Shown here in pieces: positions 7,588 to 10,625 of a stretch of 10,625 nt of DNA. This stretch comes from Chloroflexota bacterium. GTDB lineage: Bacteria; Chloroflexota; Anaerolineae; Anaerolineales; Anaerolineaceae. Both the position numbers and the translations under genes were made by a program. Where the stretch lies: NCBI GenBank assembly GCA_021796375.1, contig JAJYJF010000037.1, positions 1-10,625 of the forward strand, written 5' to 3'. Below the pieces are notes generated by a model. The model did no database searches, had not been told where the DNA came from, and saw only the letters and a list, made by a program, of their open reading frames with translations. Position 1 is the stretch's first letter, and each line of letters opens with the position of its first letter.

Positions 7588-7589
7588 GA
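7586..7589 (+). promoter_or_regulatory. Ribosome-binding site that decides the hsdR start
   Basis: AGGA overlaps the hsdS stop codon (TAG 7585-7587) and lies 8 bases before the ATG at 7598. The in-frame upstream ATG at 7574, inside hsdS, has no comparable site. The 7598 start is therefore preferred, with termination-reinitiation coupling from hsdS. Confidence 0.65.
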
Positions 7590-7597
7590 CCGATGCC

Positions 7598-9922
7598 ATG
7601 AACGAAGCTGAAACCCGAGCCGAATATATCGACCCTGCGCTCTCAGCGGCGGGTTGGGGAGTAATCGAAGGAAGTCGCATCCGGCGCGAGTATTCCATAA
7701 CGCCTGGACGCCTCGAAGGCCAGGGGCGGCGCGGCAAGGGGCTCACCGCCGATTATGTGCTGATCTATCGCAACACCCGGCTGGCGGTCGTTGAGGCTAA
7801 GGCCTGGGATGAACCGCTGACCCAGGGCGTGGCGCAAGCCAAGGACTACGCGGGCAAGCTCGCTATCCGTTTTACCTACGCGGCCAACGGCCAGGGTATT
7901 TACCGCATCGACATGCAGGAAGGTAACGAAGGGGAGCAGCCGCGCTTCCCCACCCCCGATGAGCTTTGGAACCTGACCTTCACCGAGCAGGATGCCTGGC
8001 GGGATCGTTTCGCCACCGTACCCTTTGAAGACCGGGGCGGGTATTTCGAGGGCCGCTACTACCAGGACATCGCCATCGAGCGGGTGCTGGAGGCTATCGC
8101 GGCGAAGAAGCAGCGCATTCTACTGACGCTCGCCACCGGGACGGGAAAGACCTTCATCGCCTTTCAGATCGCCTGGAAGCTCTTCCACAGCCGTTGGAAC
8201 TTGAGCCGCGAGCCATCCCGCCGCCCGCGTATCCTGTTCCTGGCCGACCGCAATATCCTGGCTGACCAGGCGTACAACGCCTTCTCGGCATTCCCCGAAG
8301 ACGCCATGGTGCGGATTGCGCCGGACGACATCAGGAAAAAGGGCAGGGTGCCGAAGAATGGCAGCCTGTTTTTCACCATCTTCCAGACTTTCATGAGCGG
8401 CCCTCCGAAGGATGGAAAGCCCTCACCTTATTTCGGCGAGTACCCACCAGATTTTTTCGACTTTATTGTGATCGATGAATGCCATCGCGGCGGCGCGAAC
8501 GACGAGAGCAACTGGCGTGACATCATGAACTATTTCGCCCCGGCCGTGCAGTTGGGATTGACCGCTACTCCCAAACGCCAGGACAACGCGGATACCTACG
8601 CGTACTTCGGTGAGCCGGTCTATATCTATTCCCTCAAGGACGGCATCAACGACGGCTTCCTGACGCCTTTCCGGGTAAAACAGATCTCCACCACGCTCGA
8701 CGAGTACGTCTATACCCCCGACGACAAGTTGATCGAGGGCGAGATCGAGACCGGAAAGCGCTATACCGAATCCGACTTCAATCGGATTATCGAGATCAGG
8801 GAGCGCGAGGCGCACCGGGTGAAGCTGTTCATGGATCAGGTCAACCAGAGCGAGAAGACGCTGGTTTTCTGTGCCACCCAGGATCACGCCCTGGCCGTAC
8901 GCGATTTGATCAACCAGATGAAGACCAGCAAAGACCCGAACTACTGCCAGAGGGTCACAGCCAATGACGGTGATCTCGGGGAGCAGTACTTACGTGACTT
9001 TCAAGACAATGAAAAGACCATCCCGACGGTCCTGACCACGTCGCAAAAGCTCTCCACCGGTGTGGATGCCCGCAATATCCGCAATATTGTGTTGATGCGC
9101 CCAATCAACTCGATGATCGAGTTCAAGCAGATTATCGGGCGCGGGACGCGGCTTTACGAGGGCAAGGATTATTTCACGATCTACGACTTTGTGAAGGCTC
9201 ATCACCACTTCAATGACCCTGAATGGGATGGCGAGCCGGTCGAACCGGAACCCCCGGGTCCTGAGCGGACCCCCAAACCCCCGGTGGATCCGACAGATCC
9301 AACGGATCCAGAACCCCGTCCACAGCGGCAGAAGGTCCGGGTGAAGCTGGCTGATGGCAAAGAGCGCACGATCCAGCACATGATGTGCACCACCTTCTGG
9401 CATCCGGACGGAACGCCCATGTCCACGCAGCAGTTCATGGAGCTGCTCTTCGGCAAACTGCCGGAGTTTTTCAAGGACGAAGCCGAACTCCGCACGCTCT
9501 GGAGCGCTCCTGACACGCGCAGAAAACTGCTGCAAGGACTGGCTGAGAAGGGATTTGGCCGAGATCAACTGGCCGAGATGCAGAAGATCATCGATGCAGA
9601 GAAAAGTGATCTATTCGATGTATTAGCCCATGTGGCTTATGCCATGCCGCCACTCACCCGAAGCGAACGGGCAACGACGGCCAGGTTCGAGATCAGCAGC
9701 CACTTCAACACGAAGCAGCAGGTTTTCCTTGATTTCGTTCTATCGCATTACGTGAACGTCGGGGTGGATGAACTCGATCAGGAAAAGCTGATGCCTTTGC
9801 TGCGGCTGAAATACCACGACTCTATCGCCGATGCAATCGACGATCTGGGCCGTCCCGAGGAGATTGGGAAGGCATTCAGCGGCTTCCAAAAGTATTTGTA
9901 TCAGCTACCAATCGCGGCATGA
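7598..9922 (+). CDS. hsdR: Type I restriction enzyme, ATP-dependent endonuclease subunit (HsdR, EcoEI-like)
   Basis: HsdR drives ATP-dependent DNA translocation and cleavage of unmethylated DNA when bound to HsdM and HsdS. From the 7598 start it has 774 residues. The N-terminal PD-(D/E)xK nuclease is visible at ADYVLIY (Asp52) and VEAK (Glu66, Lys68). The superfamily 2 helicase motor has Walker A ATGTGKT at 179-185, DECH at 293-296, TATPKR at 322-327, STGVD near 486-490 and IIGRGTRL at 512-519. A Pro/Asp/Glu-rich hinge spans about 543-580. The C-terminal part (about 610-770, ending KYLYQ) resembles the EcoEI_R_C domain, which contacts the methyltransferase core. Length fits EcoEI-type subunits, which are shorter than EcoKI HsdR. 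An alternative start at 7574 would add eight residues. No inactivating lesion is seen, so restriction should be functional. Confidence 0.96.
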   Translation: MNEAETRAEYIDPALSAAGWGVIEGSRIRREYSITPGRLEGQGRRGKGLTADYVLIYRNTRLAVVEAKAWDEPLTQGVAQAKDYAGKLAIRFTYAANGQGIYRIDMQEGNEGEQPRFPTPDELWNLTFTEQDAWRDRFATVPFEDRGGYFEGRYYQDIAIERVLEAIAAKKQRILLTLATGTGKTFIAFQIAWKLFHSRWNLSREPSRRPRILFLADRNILADQAYNAFSAFPEDAMVRIAPDDIRKKGRVPKNGSLFFTIFQTFMSGPPKDGKPSPYFGEYPPDFFDFIVIDECHRGGANDESNWRDIMNYFAPAVQLGLTATPKRQDNADTYAYFGEPVYIYSLKDGINDGFLTPFRVKQISTTLDEYVYTPDDKLIEGEIETGKRYTESDFNRIIEIREREAHRVKLFMDQVNQSEKTLVFCATQDHALAVRDLINQMKTSKDPNYCQRVTANDGDLGEQYLRDFQDNEKTIPTVLTTSQKLSTGVDARNIRNIVLMRPINSMIEFKQIIGRGTRLYEGKDYFTIYDFVKAHHHFNDPEWDGEPVEPEPPGPERTPKPPVDPTDPTDPEPRPQRQKVRVKLADGKERTIQHMMCTTFWHPDGTPMSTQQFMELLFGKLPEFFKDEAELRTLWSAPDTRRKLLQGLAEKGFGRDQLAEMQKIIDAEKSDLFDVLAHVAYAMPPLTRSERATTARFEISSHFNTKQQVFLDFVLSHYVNVGVDELDQEKLMPLLRLKYHDSIADAIDDLGRPEEIGKAFSGFQKYLYQLPIAA

Positions 9923-9940
9923 GAGAAATTTGTTCATGCC
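9916..9940. repeat. Inverted repeat over the hsdR stop codon
   Basis: GGCATGA at 9916-9922 is matched exactly by TCATGCC at 9934-9940 across an 11-base loop. The stem contains the hsdR TGA stop. It is followed by a short pyrimidine stretch and then a run of A, not T, on the plus strand, so it is not a canonical intrinsic terminator for the operon. It may protect the 3' end or act with Rho. Confidence 0.35.
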
Positions 9941-9970
9941 CTTACTCTCTAAAAAAATACAATAGACTTT

Positions 9971-10143
9971 CTAGGGCAATTTTTCGTCCACCTTTGGGGC
10001 GTCAATGTTGACATGGAAGAATGTGTTATGGGTATAGAGACAGGCCTGGCCGTGCTGGTTCCTTTCCAGACCTTCTGGCCGTCAACCGCATACAGCCCCA
10101 TTTTCAATGGCAGGGTCATATTGCCGATGGTCAGTGAATTCAA
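9971..10143 (-). pseudogene. Possible frameshifted gene remnant, family not recognised
   Basis: On the minus strand one frame reads protein-like (MTLPLKMGLYAVDGQKVWKG). It continues equally well in a neighbouring frame (NQHGQACLYTHNTFFHVNID, then PKVDEKLP) to a TAG at 9973-9971. The switch falls in the GGAAAGGAACC stretch, where one missing G would join both parts into a single product of about 58 residues. This could be a true frameshift in a decaying gene or a sequencing error in a small intact gene. A possible TTG start lies at 10143, with no clear ribosome-binding site. Function unknown. Confidence 0.3.
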
Positions 10144-10175
10144 GGGGCATACAGGGAAAAACTAAAGCCTGGGGC

Positions 10176-10277
10176 TCAAGACGCCACCACGAAGGTCGGG
10201 GTATCAGTAGATGCCGATGCTTGGTCCACTATTTTCCACGTCCCTGTTTTTGTATCCGCTTCAACGGTCGCGCCAGC
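10176..10277 (-). pseudogene. Short coding-like fragment without a start (tentative)
   Basis: Directly after an in-frame TAG (10280-10278) the minus strand is open for 33 codons to a TGA at 10178-10176. The product contains GATVEADTKTGTWKIVDQ, a plausible beta-rich protein tail. It has no start codon of its own. It may belong with the frameshifted remnant next to it as debris of one or more reverse-strand genes, or be chance. Confidence 0.18.
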
Positions 10278-10433
10278 CTAAGAATCAGATACCCCCACGT
10301 TCCATCCGGTCGGGTGCGCCATGCGCCGAATTCATCTCATCGCTATCTTGAGCTGCACTCTCCGCGTCTTTTTTCTAAAACTGTCTTCCGAACCCATCTC
10401 CCCGGTCTATACAAAGGGGCGGGGCGAACCGCT

Positions 10434-10457
10434 AAAAATTTGGGGGCTCCCCGGGGG
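10434..10457 (-). terminator. Possible intrinsic terminator of the right-edge reverse gene
   Basis: Reading the minus strand just after the stop of the right-edge gene, GGGG (10452-10449), a three-base loop and CCCC (10445-10442) form a short GC stem. It is followed by AAATTTTT. The position, seven bases or so after the stop codon, is right, but the stem is short and a preceding C-run could compete, so the call is moderate. Confidence 0.4.
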
Positions 10458-10463
10458 ATAAGC

Positions 10464-10625
10464 TCACTTCCCAAGGATGCGGATGCTGACCGAAGGCAGC
10501 CCTTCTTTGCGGAAGGGCAGGATCTCGGGGTGAATCTCTGAAAACGCATCCAGCTGAGGGGTATCCCAGGTCACCCTGGGCTTGGACCAGACTGCCTGCA
10601 GGTACCTGCCATTTACCGTGTGGCC
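10464..10625 (-). CDS. C-terminal end of an unidentified protein (enters from right edge)
   Basis: The minus strand is open from the window edge to a TGA at 10466-10464, giving the last 53 residues of a protein. The composition is ordinary and protein-like: GRYLQAVWSKPRVTWDTPQL, then DAFSEIHPEILPFRKEGLPS and VSIRILGK. The pattern of a tryptophan-containing strand followed by a short helix, 'FRKEG' and a closing 'SVSIR' strand loosely recalls the ends of phage Gam- or Gp157-like proteins. This is only an impression and I do not assign a family. It is convergent with hsdR. A GC hairpin plus T-run just beyond the stop supports a true gene end here. I am fairly sure it is coding and unsure what it does. 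Confidence 0.65.
   Translation of the reverse strand, partial: GHTVNGRYLQAVWSKPRVTWDTPQLDAFSEIHPEILPFRKEGLPSVSIRILGK

Larger units (their letters stand above)
9923..10463. other. Intergenic stretch with no convincing intact gene
   Basis: These 541 bases lie between convergent genes: hsdR from the left and an unidentified reverse gene from the right. A plus-strand open frame at 10107-10541 is rich in Arg, His, Cys and Ser and overlaps the reverse coding end, so it is probably not a gene. The reverse strand holds short coding-like pieces (9971-10143 and 10176-10277) without intact starts. An 8-base inverted repeat, GGGGTATC/GATACCCC (10198-10205 and 10288-10295), is present but widely spaced. 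The stretch looks like decayed accessory DNA. Confidence 0.5.

Noticed and set aside
10107..10541. Plus-strand open frame of 144 codons after hsdR.
   Set aside because: Its product is rich in Arg, His, Cys and Ser with no recognisable domain, and it overlaps antisense the more protein-like reverse coding end at 10464-10625.
10598..10609. Perfect 12-base palindrome GCAGGTACCTGC, with a CCCAGG/CCTGGG stem nearby at 10565-10580.
   Set aside because: Both lie inside the coding region of the right-edge gene and could arise by chance from codon content; nothing links them to a regulatory or recombination role.
4852..10620. The 10-mer ATTTACCGTG occurs at 4852-4861 and again at 10611-10620, flanking the hsd operon like attachment-site repeats.
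   Set aside because: Ten-base matches are expected by chance many times in a window this size, the flanking bases do not align well, and the right copy lies inside a coding frame. No integrase gene is visible.
1..10625. CRISPR arrays, tRNA or rRNA genes, insertion sequences and transposases.
   Set aside because: I saw no regularly spaced repeats, no tRNA or rRNA signatures and no transposase or integrase motifs on either strand.

Overview
The window looks like chromosomal DNA from a GC-rich bacterium. I think Chloroflexota (Anaerolineae-like) is plausible, because of the very long GlnE carrying ACT-like segments and the alanine/arginine-rich GAF signalling protein. This taxonomic guess rests on gene character only and is weak.

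Layout. (1) Positions 1-580, minus strand: the 5' part of a GAF-domain signalling protein that runs off the left edge. (2) Positions 581-846: a 266-base gap with one strong inverted repeat. (3) Positions 847-4566, minus strand: a 1239-residue glutamine synthetase adenylyltransferase (GlnE). It has the usual two nucleotidyltransferase halves, but about 290 extra residues sit between them and contain two ACT-like segments. Its promoter is an exact TTGACA-N17-TATAAT. (4) Positions 4567-4978: a divergent intergenic region where composition changes abruptly from GC-rich to AT-richer. It carries the glnE promoter, a 12-base direct repeat, a good forward promoter and a start-less ORF that may be a gene remnant. 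(5) Positions 4979-9922, plus strand: a complete type I restriction-modification operon, hsdM-hsdS-hsdR. hsdM and hsdS overlap by ATGA, and the hsdR ribosome-binding site overlaps the hsdS stop codon. (6) Positions 9923-10463: 541 bases without a convincing intact gene, with coding-like fragments on the minus strand, one apparently frameshifted. (7) Positions 10464-10625, minus strand: the C-terminal end of an unidentified protein that enters from the right edge, followed by a possible terminator.

How the genes work together. The three Hsd proteins should form one system. HsdM and HsdS make the N6-adenine methyltransferase that protects host DNA. Adding HsdR gives the ATP-dependent translocating nuclease that cuts unmodified DNA. 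The base composition of hsdS is strikingly lower than that of hsdM and hsdR, especially in its first half, as expected if target-recognition domains are exchanged horizontally. The operon lies beside a housekeeping nitrogen-control gene and looks like an accessory insertion next to it.

The most unusual item is GlnE. In the classical scheme glutamine is sensed largely through ACT domains of GlnD and relayed by PII to GlnE. ACT-like modules inside GlnE suggest direct small-molecule control of glutamine synthetase adenylylation. This is inference from sequence and would need structure prediction and biochemistry.
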